In this document: in pieces, positions 44,202 to 52,639 of the stretch
How positions within the stretch are numbered: position 1 is the stretch's first letter
How the letters are laid out: the number at the start of each line of letters is the position of its first letter
Source of the DNA: Chitinophagaceae bacterium
GTDB lineage: Bacteria > Bacteroidota > Bacteroidia > Chitinophagales > Chitinophagaceae
NCBI GenBank assembly: GCA_947476485.1
Contig: CANJQU010000001.1
Span: 27,635-91,634 of the forward strand
Reading direction: 5' to 3'
Length of the DNA stretch: 64,000 bases
Position numbers and translations under genes: made by a program
Notes under the pieces: generated by a model
Databases searched by the model: none
The model's input: only the letters and a program-made list of their open reading frames with translations
Told to the model about the DNA's origin: nothing

Positions 44202-44840
44202 ATGTTTGGCCGTATTGTAAAAAGAACAATAATCGTATTCACCCTGCTCCTTATCGGCCTGATATGGGGTGTAAATTATATTGTCAACTCGTCCACAAAA
44301 AAGCAGATGTTCTATGATGTGGCCTCGATACCTAAGAACAAAGTGGGGCTGCTGCTCGGCACAGCAAAATATAATGACAAGGCAAGAAATATAGTAAATA
44401 TCTATTACCAGAACCGGATAGACGCGGCGGTTGCACTATACATGGCTGGCAAAGTAGACTATATAATAGTGAGCGGCGACAGCAACACCATCTACTACAA
44501 CGAGCCGGTGCTGATGCGCAATGACCTCATAGCCCGTGGTGTACCGGCAAAGAAGATATTTATGGATAATGCAGGATTCCGTACGCTCGATAGCATATTA
44601 CGTTGCAGAGACATCTTCGGTCAAGAGCAGTTTACGATCATTTCGCAGGCATTTCATGATCAGCGCGCACTGTATATAGCTAATCATAAAGGAGTGCGTA
44701 CCGTAGCTTTCAGCGCTCAGGACGGCGACACCTACTGGTTTTCTATACTCAGGGAGAAGTTTGCACGGGTGAAAATGGTTTACGATCTTATCCAGAATAC
44801 GCAGGCTAAATATTATGGGGAGAAGGTAGAGATAAAGTAA
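44202..44840 (+). CDS. SanA/YdcF family (DUF218) membrane-anchored protein
   Basis: A 212-residue protein with an N-terminal membrane helix (about 9-27) and an exposed DUF218 domain. Landmarks are KVGLLLGTAKYND, NRIDAAVALYMAGKVDYIIVSGDS, YNEPVLMRNDLIARGVPAKKIFMDNAGFRTLDSILRC and FHDQRALYIAN. SanA in E. coli limits vancomycin entry through the envelope. The enzyme activity is unproven. The divergent hppA lies upstream. Confidence 0.88.
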   Translation: MFGRIVKRTIIVFTLLLIGLIWGVNYIVNSSTKKQMFYDVASIPKNKVGLLLGTAKYNDKARNIVNIYYQNRIDAAVALYMAGKVDYIIVSGDSNTIYYNEPVLMRNDLIARGVPAKKIFMDNAGFRTLDSILRCRDIFGQEQFTIISQAFHDQRALYIANHKGVRTVAFSAQDGDTYWFSILREKFARVKMVYDLIQNTQAKYYGEKVEIK

Positions 44841-44978
44841 AACCCAATCTCACCCCTGCCCCCCTAAAGGGACTATTTTATAAAAACTAAGAGCATTGAT
44901 AGGACTGCATTTCAGAGCTTTTTTGTTTTTAAGGGGACGGCTAAGGGGGACGCTTTAATTAACGTTATTTGATCTTCG

Positions 44979-45053
44979 AAATTGGCAGACGCATTGTGAT
45001 CAGGTGGCAGCATTCGCAAGGATATGTTGGTTCGAAGCTAGTCCGGGGCACCA
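44979..45053 (+). pseudogene. tRNA-Leu-like 3' remnant
   Basis: AATTGGCAGACGC has the D-loop look of a leucine tRNA. ATTC-GCAA-GGAT can form a long variable arm, GTTGG-TTCGAAG-CTAGT a T arm (three G-T pairs), and CCGGGGC-A-CCA an acceptor 3' strand with an encoded CCA. The 5' acceptor and D stems do not pair and the anticodon stem is poor. It is therefore not a working tRNA but a possible 3'-end copy, of the sort left by integrating elements. Confidence 0.33.
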
Positions 45054-45066
45054 AAACCACAAATCA

Positions 45067-45104
45067 AAACCTCATTCCTGCCAATGGCTTGAGGTTTTTT
45101 TTTA
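45067..45104 (+). terminator. Terminator-like stem-loop after the tRNA-like remnant
   Basis: AAAACCTCA pairs with TGAGGTTTT around a 15-base loop and is followed by more T residues. This looks like a plus-strand terminator with no present gene to serve except the tRNA-like remnant. Confidence 0.6.
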
Positions 45105-45418
45105 TTTCGGACGTTTTTTGGGGCGTTTTGAAACAAACAAATGCAACTAATTTGAGGTGTTGGTAGAAAATAAGTAGGCTGTTAAGGCTTCTTCGCAATG
45201 ATTTTACTTTTAGGATAAAAGAACCGACAGTATTTTCTAACAACATTCACTATGTCTCTTAATGTTCCGTCAGTAGCTAACACTTGTAGCAAAGTAAGCC
45301 CGGTAATTATGTTTTTTTGTAAATCACTGTGCTTTCCCACAAAAAGCAAAGGCCACCCTTCCGGAGCAATCTCTGATTTTGAGTGTTTTTTTTATTCTCA
45401 AATCAGCACATTTTCAAA

Positions 45419-48400
45419 TTATCGTTTCTCCATCACAAAATGGAAAGCCTTATGTTCACTCCCGTTCCTTATATTAAGAATATACATGCCATCGGCAAGG
45501 TTGCTGCCGTTCAAGACTATTTGCTCATGGAGACTGCCAGCAATTGCTGTAGCCTTACTTGTATAAATAACCTGCCCCAGCATATTGGTGATCTCTAGGT
45601 ATACAGGCACATCCTTATTTGAGCCTGTTGTGCCAACCACGGTAAATGCCCCGCTGTTCGGGTTGGGCAGCAGCCTGATCTCAAAAGGCAATGCCGTTAC
45701 TTTCAGTTCTGTTACGATTGCCGATACTGCACCGTCATTACCCATTACGGAATGCGTAATATTGGCAATTCCCGCAGCAATCGCGCTTACCATTCCGTTG
45801 CCGTCTACAGTAGCTATACTATTGTCGCTGCTCACCCAATTGCCGCCCATAGCTTCATCAGCTATGCTTACAGTCGATCCAACGGTTGTAATAGCAGAGC
45901 CTCCATAAGTATGCGGTGCAGGGTTATGAACAGTGATCGGCTTAGTAGCTAAAGCTGTACAACCACCGCCAGCATAAGAAACCGCATAACTTATTGTAAC
46001 CGTGCCCGATGTACCTACACCAGTCACATTACCCAATAAATCAACACTGCCTAATGCGCTGTTGCTGCTGCTCCAAACGCCTGATGGTGTAGCATCAGAC
46101 AAAGTGATGGCAAGGCCATGACCTACGTTTGTAGCGCCCAATATAGGAGCAGTGGTCACCAGCGTATTTACCGTAACTATGCGTGTTGTTATACAGCCAT
46201 TAGAGCCATTATAGGTAACTGCAGCAGTGCCGGTAGCAACCCCGTAAACACGGCCGCTGGCACTAACTGTCGCTGTGCCCGCAGGGGTTATTGTCCATGA
46301 TATTCCTGCCGTAGCATCAGATAAGAACGTTACCGCACCTACGCCGCACACATTCAGGTTACCCAATATTGCAGTTGGTAATGCTTTTACAGTTACATTG
46401 TAGGTCTTGTAACATCCGTTGGTAAGCGTATAGGTAACCGTAGCAGTTCCTGTGGTATTACCCAAAACACTTCCTGATCCTACAACCGTGATATTAGAGC
46501 TCATTGAGCTCCATACCCCGCCCGCCGTGAAGTCGGTCAGTTGTATGGATGAGCCGGTACAGACACTGGTTGGGCCTGCAATGTTAGTCGGGTTAACATT
46601 TACGGTAATTATTATGGTTGCTCTGCAACCCGCAGGGGCAACCAATGTATAATATATTGGCAGTGTGCCCACGATAGTGCCGGAAACTACGCCTGTGGCG
46701 CTTACTACTGCTACTGAGGGGATTCCGCTGCTCCAAGTGCCACCTGCGGTAGCATCGGAGAGAGTCGTAGTGAAACCCAGGCATAGGCTGCCGGTGCCGC
46801 CTATGGCAGCCGGCAACGGGAATACTGATACTATAGCTGTAGCCGCTTGTGCGCCCACCGTATAACTGATATGTGCAGTGCCTGCACTCAGCCCGGTAAC
46901 AATACCAGTGGCCGAAATAGAGGCTACACCTGCATCAACAGGGTCTACGCTCCATGTGCCACCTGCGGTCGCATCAAAGAATGGCACGGTGCTGCCTGCA
47001 CACACATAGAAGTAATAACCGGTAATGGCCGCCACGGTAGTTGTGGTAGTTGAAGTGTCCACTGTAACAAGCTTTGTAGCTGTTGCCGTGCCGCAACTAC
47101 TGGTAACAGCATAAGAAATAGTAACAGTTCCGGCGGTTACCCCATGTACGGTGCCGCCGGCTACGGTGGCATGGCCATTGCTGGCGGTCCAGGTGCCGCC
47201 AGGTGCCGCATCAGTAAGTGTTATGTTGCTGCCTGCTGCCACGCTGGCCGCACCGGTAATAGTGCCCGCACTTGCCGCTGCATTTACGGTTACTACGGCA
47301 GTTGCTGCTGCGGTAGCGCAGCTATTGGCAACGGTATAAGAAATAATGGTAGTGCCTGCTGCCAGTGCTGTTACCACGCCACTTGTGCCTACGGTGCCTA
47401 TAGCGGTATTGGTGCTACTCCACGTGCCACCACCTGCTGGGTCGGTAAGTGCTGCTATATTACCTGTGCATATTGTGGCTATGCCAGATATAGTCCCTGC
47501 GGTTGGCAGGGAGCTCACTGTAACAATAAATGTGGCGCTGCACCCAGACGCAGGCAAGGTATAATAAACAGGTGCAGCACCTGTTCCTGCTGCTGTTACT
47601 ACCCCCGCAGTGCCAATGGTAGCCACCAATGGTAGGCCGCTGCTCCAAACTCCACCTGTTGTAATATCTGATAATGTCGTTGCTCCACCCGGACATATTA
47701 CTCCTGTGCCGGTTATCGCAGCAGGTGAAGGGTAAACAGTTACTACCGCCGAGGCATAAGACGTACCAATGGTATAACTAAGTCTTGCTGTGCCTGCACT
47801 TATTCCTGAAACAACTCCGCTTGCTGATACGGATGCAACTCCCGCATCAGCCCCATTAATGCTCCATGTGCCTCCCGGGCTAGCATCAGAAAAAGCAGCC
47901 GTTGCAGCTGAGCATAGATGAAAACTAGAACCGGTAATTACAGATGCAGGCCCAAATCCTATGCGTGTAATATCTACTTCAATGCCATGGAAAATATCAT
48001 CAATACCATCCGTATTCACAAGCAAGAAATCCGAGCCCAATATTCCACTTTGATTTATAACCGGATGGTGTAACGTCACTGTTGTTGTTTTCCATTGATT
48101 GTCACCAACTCCCGTCATACTTAATGCTGTTTGCAAGCCTGAAGAATCATAGTATTTTAATGCCCATGTTGAGTTTAGATGTTTATCAAGCCAGGTAATT
48201 TTAAATACCAGGCTATCAGGGCCGGCAAGGGAAAAAAAATCATGATGAAATTTGAAATACATCGTGTTTTTGCCGCTACTGTTTTCAAATGAACGGGCAA
48301 AACGATCATATATGGATGAGTTTGTGTCAATGACACCACGCACCCGGAAAAGGCCGATGGAGGTAGAGTCAGGGTTCAATTGGGTGATCCATCTTTCGTA

Positions 48401-49693
48401 ATTGCCTTCCTCAATATTCCATCCTGCATCATTATACCCTGTTTGATGGTCGCGCTGATAAACCTGCCCTTTAGTGGCTGCAAATACATCATCCATTTGA
48501 GCCCCTCTAGACGCATAGGCACTACATATGGCCGTATAGCGGGACTGATTTGACTGGCCGGCACTTCCATAAATACTTACCGGGAACTTAATGGTATTTT
48601 GAGAGTTTAACCCCTCATGAAAGAAAACATAGGCAGCATTAGCCGTGGCCGGATAAATTTGCCCGGCATACTTATTGAACAAACGAAACACTGAATGTAA
48701 CTCAGGTTTTACCTGGGCTTCATTTAATGCACTTTGGGTCACCAGCCACACAGAAAGCCCCGTATTGAGACCGCTGATGGCTCCCCAATAAAATCCCAAC
48801 GGAATATTTATCTGATATAAAGGTCTGGTCCATGTCTGGTCCATCTCTGCTGCTGAAAATAATTTTATCCCCGTGGGATTGATGAGATAAGGGGTAAATG
48901 TGTTTTTAAAATCCAACTCGTCAGAGAGATGGTGCCCTCTTGCATATGCACCTCCTTTCATTCCAAACCCGTAAGTAACATTGGTCAATACCCAGTTCCA
49001 CTCTATGGGTTGATCGACAGGATCAATACTATTAAATAAAAGTCCCATCGTGGTGGCGGTGCTACCGGAATTAAAAGTTGACCTGTATTTATCAAATGCA
49101 GCTAGCCTGAATGTGCGCCACATCGAATTTGATATATTATATGAAGTGTCAATAGGGTCTCCTTTGTAAGGGACTTCATCGCCGGTACAGCCGGTCTTTA
49201 CTTGAACATAGCCAATGTTACCTAACAGACTTGCCGGTTGGGTCCTTAAGAAAACGCCAAAACTATCTATAAGCTTGAAATAATAGCGTTTGTAATCAGC
49301 ATCTAAGTAATAGGGGTATTGTGCCCAACCAGGGTGCAGTGTATCATTTGTAACTACTCCCGGCACTCCATTTGTATATATCCAGGCAGGTGCATCAGGG
49401 CCCACTCCAACGCTTATGTTTACCTTCTGGTTATTATTATAGGCTGTTTGCAATATGGCTTGAATAGAAGACCAATCATAATGGTTCGAGTCTAGATTTT
49501 GAACGTCTTTCCAGTAAACATCGGCACTCATACCCCGCAAATAGCTGTAAGCGGTATCTACCGAAATATCGAACGCATTAGACCTGTCCCATACACCATA
49601 ACAATTTAATGGTAAAATTTGTGCCTGAGCATTTACAGAAATTGTACCTAACAAAAGCGCAATTACTTTTAAAAAATAGCTTTTGATTCCCAT
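45419..49693 (-). CDS. Giant secreted protein: glycosidase-like barrel, Ig-like repeats, T9SS tail
   Basis: A 1424-residue exported protein. A signal peptide (ending NAQAQ) precedes a domain of about 350 residues that looks like a glycoside-hydrolase TIM barrel (GVWDRSNAFDISVDTAYSYLRGMSADVYWKDVQ, GYVQVKTGCTGDE, LFSAAEMDQTW). Next comes a beta-sandwich-like domain (about 360-590). Some ten Ig-like BIG_2-type modules of about 75 residues follow (motif GGTWSS...A.V...GVVTG..AGTA.ISYT). The end (LLPNPNSGAFTVVG, then LADGMYILNIRN) is a T9SS sorting domain. It is probably surface-bound and acts on a polysaccharide. The catalytic residues cannot be assigned. Confidence 0.85.
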   Translation of the reverse strand: MGIKSYFLKVIALLLGTISVNAQAQILPLNCYGVWDRSNAFDISVDTAYSYLRGMSADVYWKDVQNLDSNHYDWSSIQAILQTAYNNNQKVNISVGVGPDAPAWIYTNGVPGVVTNDTLHPGWAQYPYYLDADYKRYYFKLIDSFGVFLRTQPASLLGNIGYVQVKTGCTGDEVPYKGDPIDTSYNISNSMWRTFRLAAFDKYRSTFNSGSTATTMGLLFNSIDPVDQPIEWNWVLTNVTYGFGMKGGAYARGHHLSDELDFKNTFTPYLINPTGIKLFSAAEMDQTWTRPLYQINIPLGFYWGAISGLNTGLSVWLVTQSALNEAQVKPELHSVFRLFNKYAGQIYPATANAAYVFFHEGLNSQNTIKFPVSIYGSAGQSNQSRYTAICSAYASRGAQMDDVFAATKGQVYQRDHQTGYNDAGWNIEEGNYERWITQLNPDSTSIGLFRVRGVIDTNSSIYDRFARSFENSSGKNTMYFKFHHDFFSLAGPDSLVFKITWLDKHLNSTWALKYYDSSGLQTALSMTGVGDNQWKTTTVTLHHPVINQSGILGSDFLLVNTDGIDDIFHGIEVDITRIGFGPASVITGSSFHLCSAATAAFSDASPGGTWSINGADAGVASVSASGVVSGISAGTARLSYTIGTSYASAVVTVYPSPAAITGTGVICPGGATTLSDITTGGVWSSGLPLVATIGTAGVVTAAGTGAAPVYYTLPASGCSATFIVTVSSLPTAGTISGIATICTGNIAALTDPAGGGTWSSTNTAIGTVGTSGVVTALAAGTTIISYTVANSCATAAATAVVTVNAAASAGTITGAASVAAGSNITLTDAAPGGTWTASNGHATVAGGTVHGVTAGTVTISYAVTSSCGTATATKLVTVDTSTTTTTVAAITGYYFYVCAGSTVPFFDATAGGTWSVDPVDAGVASISATGIVTGLSAGTAHISYTVGAQAATAIVSVFPLPAAIGGTGSLCLGFTTTLSDATAGGTWSSGIPSVAVVSATGVVSGTIVGTLPIYYTLVAPAGCRATIIITVNVNPTNIAGPTSVCTGSSIQLTDFTAGGVWSSMSSNITVVGSGSVLGNTTGTATVTYTLTNGCYKTYNVTVKALPTAILGNLNVCGVGAVTFLSDATAGISWTITPAGTATVSASGRVYGVATGTAAVTYNGSNGCITTRIVTVNTLVTTAPILGATNVGHGLAITLSDATPSGVWSSSNSALGSVDLLGNVTGVGTSGTVTISYAVSYAGGGCTALATKPITVHNPAPHTYGGSAITTVGSTVSIADEAMGGNWVSSDNSIATVDGNGMVSAIAAGIANITHSVMGNDGAVSAIVTELKVTALPFEIRLLPNPNSGAFTVVGTTGSNKDVPVYLEITNMLGQVIYTSKATAIAGSLHEQIVLNGSNLADGMYILNIRNGSEHKAFHFVMEKR

Positions 49694-50260
49694 TTTCAGC
49701 TGATATTAATTGCAGCGATTTTTTAATTGTTTCACTTCTTTATACGAATTATTTCGGTGTTTTATTAATTGGCTTATATCCCCTAATACGCTAGTATCAA
49801 TTAACAATTTCTGTCTAGATGCAAAAACGAAGCGTAGTATTATGATGTAAAGATATCTTTTCAGCATAAATATTTGCCATAGTCTTTTGGTTTATTATTG
49901 ATACAATTAGTTATGTATGCCTCAATGTGTGGCATTTTCATAGAGTCTGCGGAATAGTCCCGGCTAGGGGAAAGGTGCGAAAATTGGAGGTTGGATGATT
50001 TAATCAAACAATAGAAAATTTGATAATTACGAAGATAGAAACTCACTTACTTTCTTAAATGCACAGACAAATGGCAAATAAGTGTACCTAAGGGGAGCCA
50101 TCTATCTGGCATTTTGTGCTTGTTTCATCTTTTTTGGAGTAGCATCAGCAATAATGATTAGTATTCCGACGAAAATAAAATTGCTTAATTGATTTACTTC
50201 CGTTGAGGCCCTGTTCGCTAACTTAATGCGTGACTCCCCTTTATGGGGTGGGGGTGAGAT
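49694..50260. other. 567-bp stretch with no supported gene
   Basis: I see no convincing coding frame. A 34-codon GTG-started hydrophobic frame at about 50082 and the minus ORF at 49861 are weak. The end holds CCCCTTTATGGGGTGGGGG (50236-50260), inverse partner of the repeat at 44846. Confidence 0.45.
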
Positions 50261-51415
50261 TTAAAGCATCGGGTGCCGCTTAAACTCTTTGTTCCGGTCG
50301 AACAAATACCGGTAAGTGCTTAGGTTACGGCTGCGGTAGGTGCCAAGGTTCTCAGCTATGTTTATCATCTTGGGGTTGAAGTCGCCTATCCATTGCATCT
50401 CGTAGTCCTGGTAGCGGGCCTGCGCCTGGATCACTTTTGCGCCTTCTACGATCATGAATGCATCAACGCCCATTCCCTGGAACTCAGGGATAATTCCAAA
50501 CACGAGACCAACGAAGCGGCTGCATTTTCCGAATTTCTGCAGCAGGAAAAACTGTAGTTTCTTCAGTAATCCGAACTGGCCGTTCATGTATTTAAAGAAC
50601 TGGTTCAGATCGGGCAGGTTCACCCACATGGCCACCGGCTGGTCGTTGTGATAGACAAACCAGGTGAGGTGTTCGTCCATAACCGGTTTCATGGTTTTGA
50701 ACATTTTCTGCACGGTTTTTTCTTCCAGCGATTTGCCGCCGCCATGACCGGCCCATGCCTTATTATAGATCACAGTAAAGTCCTTTGCAAAGCGCTCAAT
50801 TTCACTTTTTTTGATCATTTCCGCCCGGTAGGCCTTATCCTGCACTATAAGCGCATGACGCTGATAGAATTTTTCGGCCAACCTGTTCTCTACTTTAAGA
50901 GCAAAGCACACCTGGTTGAAATAGACCTTAAAGCCATAATTTTCAAAAAGCTGGACATAGTAGGGCGGGTTATAATTCATGCAATATAGCGGCGCATAAT
51001 AGCCATCCGTCACCAGGCCCCACCACCGGTCCCGCTCTCCAAAGTTTATGGGGCCGTCCATTGCTTGCATACCGTGTGCGATCAGCCATTCTTTGCAGGT
51101 ATTAAATATGAGATCTGCAGCAGCCTGTTCATTAACACACTCAAAAAAACCAATACCGCCCGTGGGTTGTTCGTTTTTATATTGTTTATTCACAAAGGCG
51201 GCTACACGGCCTTTAAACCTGCCTTTATCATCTTTAAGCAGCCACCTTATGTACTCACCTCCGCGTTTTATGAATTTGTTTTTCTCCGGGTCAAACACTT
51301 CATTAATATCCTTATCCAGCGGGCGTATCCAGTTGGCGTCATTCTTATAAATGTCAATAGCTACCTGCAGAAATGCCTGTTTATCAGCGTCCGTTTTCAC
51401 CTCGTGCATGTGCAT
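50261..51415 (-). CDS. GNAT-fold-like acetyltransferase of unknown substrate
   Basis: A 384-residue soluble protein. I use the ATG at 51415 (MHMHEVKTDADKQAFLQV); the long track extension crosses a terminator. FINFGERDRWWGLV, IPEFQGMGVDAFMI (the GNAT acetyl-CoA loop is approximated by GIIPEFQGMG) and the late EMQWIGDFNPKMINIAENLG are conserved-looking. Homologues in Bacteroidota are annotated as hypothetical proteins with an acyl-CoA N-acyltransferase fold. The role is unknown. Confidence 0.7.
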   Translation of the reverse strand: MHMHEVKTDADKQAFLQVAIDIYKNDANWIRPLDKDINEVFDPEKNKFIKRGGEYIRWLLKDDKGRFKGRVAAFVNKQYKNEQPTGGIGFFECVNEQAAADLIFNTCKEWLIAHGMQAMDGPINFGERDRWWGLVTDGYYAPLYCMNYNPPYYVQLFENYGFKVYFNQVCFALKVENRLAEKFYQRHALIVQDKAYRAEMIKKSEIERFAKDFTVIYNKAWAGHGGGKSLEEKTVQKMFKTMKPVMDEHLTWFVYHNDQPVAMWVNLPDLNQFFKYMNGQFGLLKKLQFFLLQKFGKCSRFVGLVFGIIPEFQGMGVDAFMIVEGAKVIQAQARYQDYEMQWIGDFNPKMINIAENLGTYRSRNLSTYRYLFDRNKEFKRHPML

Positions 51416-51486
51416 AGTGGTACTTGCTTTTTGAAGCCGCGAAGTTACGGGATTGCATTTATTTACAGAAGTTGGTTTTTGCGCAT

Positions 51487-51520
51487 AAAAAAGCATTGCA
51501 GATCGGTGCAATGCTTTTTT
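51487..51520. terminator. Strong symmetric terminator after the damaged lipoprotein gene
   Basis: The 14-bp stem AAAAAAGCATTGCA / TGCAATGCTTTTTT closes a 6-base loop. On the minus strand it ends the lipoprotein pseudogene at 51547 and insulates the GNAT-like gene. Confidence 0.88.
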
Positions 51521-51546
51521 TAAAGGTGAAATGGCCGGGTTGGGGG

Positions 51547-51940
51547 CTATTTGGTGCCGGTGAAAGTACAAGTCACATTTACGGCGCCGGTCACTGTTTC
51601 CGTAAGGGTAAGCGTTGTTCCACTTATTGAACCGCTTCCGCTTATGGTATATGAATTGCCACAATTATCCATAAATGTTTGGGCCGGGATCGTCAGCGTA
51701 TTACCGTTTGCAGTATGACTAAGTGTAGTGGCTTTTACACAGGTCAGGTCGCCTACAGTTCCGGCTGTGGTCAGCGTAGTGTTGTTGGTTCTTGTGAGGG
51801 TAAATGCGCCACCACCGCCGCATGAAGTAGTGCCAGTCCATGTTCCGGCGAATTTGGCAGCATGATCCGTCCTCTTTTTTTGTGCAGCCGGAGAATGTAA
51901 TAAAAGCTACAAGGGCAATGGAAATAACTTGTGTGATTTT
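51547..51940 (-). pseudogene. Lipoprotein gene with lost start and A7 frameshift
   Basis: The minus strand reads KITQVISIALVAFITFSGCTKK, a lipoprotein signal with its lipobox Cys, but no ATG precedes it and TAA is just upstream. The mature domain continues in another frame: DHAAKFAGTWTGTTSCGGGG, then TLTIPAQTFMDNCGNSYTIS and VTCTFTGTK with a proper stop at 51547. The shift is at a run of seven A (51875-51881, as T on the plus strand); six would restore GCTKKRTDHAAKF. The start was removed by the fusion to the upstream HEPN gene. The gene is missing from the ORF track. Confidence 0.85.
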
Positions 51941-52242
51941 TTAAAATCACTGTAGTCATCGTCGATCCTTTCCTGCATCAGCCTGCTGAAAAACGTCGCA
52001 TGTGATGGGTCAAATAAACCTGGGAGTACAAAGGCAAGATGCAGTTGATTAACAACCCCGCTGTGTGTTTTGGGTACGAGGTCTTTAGTCAGCAACAATG
52101 CCTTGGTTGCATGAAAGCAACTATAATATAATCTGCTGATTGCTGAAACGTAGAATTTGTATGCCATCAATACAACAACCTCGGCAAGCAAAGATTGAGA
52201 TTTTAATAGTTTCAAACGAATGGCTTCGTCTTGTCGGCTCAT
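51907..52242 (-). CDS. C-terminally truncated HEPN-domain protein
   Basis: A 111-residue HEPN protein with the LAEVVVLMAYKFYVSAISRLYYSCFHATKALLL helix pair. Full members usually run on past DGDYSDF for another 15-25 residues. Here the frame turns at DDDYSDF into KKSHKLFPLPL, which is the lipoprotein signal-peptide DNA read in another frame. The last helix is therefore lost. Its ATG overlaps the MNT stop by 4 bp. A defence or toxin role is inferred from the family; activity is doubtful given the truncation. Confidence 0.8.
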   Translation of the reverse strand: MSRQDEAIRLKLLKSQSLLAEVVVLMAYKFYVSAISRLYYSCFHATKALLLTKDLVPKTHSGVVNQLHLAFVLPGLFDPSHATFFSRLMQERIDDDYSDFKKSHKLFPLPL

Positions 52243-52550
52243 AGCTCAATCATTCTTTTGGAAATAGATTGATACAATGAATAATAGGACGGGTTTTTGT
52301 GCCATTCATTTTCCTGGATAGTAAGTGCGTTAATGAAGGCCGCGATTTTTACACTGATTGGGAACAGTGAATTATGAATGTTCTTTTTTAATGTTGAGGT
52401 AACAGGTTGAGGGGTCAAAATAAGAATATCCCAGTCACTCTCCTCAGTTGGAGTGCCATAGGCCATACTTCCAAAGAGCATGACTTTTGCATCAGGGGCA
52501 ACTTTTAGGATCTGTGATTTTATGGATGAAAGTATATCCTTCTTTTTCAT
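52239..52550 (-). CDS. Minimal nucleotidyltransferase (MNT) partner of HEPN
   Basis: A 103-residue nucleotidyltransferase-fold protein with VMLFGSMAYGTPTEESDWDILIL, the GS...DxD core. It precedes the HEPN gene here, the reverse of the pair at 13.4 kb, with an ATGA overlap. The third acidic residue is not obvious. It would be the antitoxin or AMPylating half of the module. Confidence 0.83.
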   Translation of the reverse strand: MKKKDILSSIKSQILKVAPDAKVMLFGSMAYGTPTEESDWDILILTPQPVTSTLKKNIHNSLFPISVKIAAFINALTIQENEWHKNPSYYSLYQSISKRMIEL

Positions 52551-52639
52551 AATGCAAATTTAGATAAAATAAAGATGTGTCTTACCTGTTACATGAAGCA
52601 AATGCTTAATTGGGCCAAGAAGACATTCCATTCCTCCCA

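Larger units (their letters stand above)
44841..45418. other. 578-bp gene-free stretch with a dispersed repeat and a tRNA-like remnant
   Basis: It opens with the repeat AATCTCACCCCTGCCCCCCT (44846 on), an inverted partner of which is at 50236-50260. A tRNA-3'-end-like remnant lies at 44979-45053, followed by a stem-loop with a T run at 45067-45104. The minus-strand track ORF 45064-45246 has no recognisable family. No integrase is seen. Confidence 0.55.

Noticed and set aside
45064-45246. 60-aa minus-strand ORF near the tRNA-like remnant as an integrase scrap
   Set aside because: No tyrosine-recombinase motif is visible; the resemblance is too weak.
50082-50186. 34-codon GTG-started hydrophobic frame
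   Set aside because: It has no ribosome site, no conservation can be judged and it lies in repeat-rich DNA.
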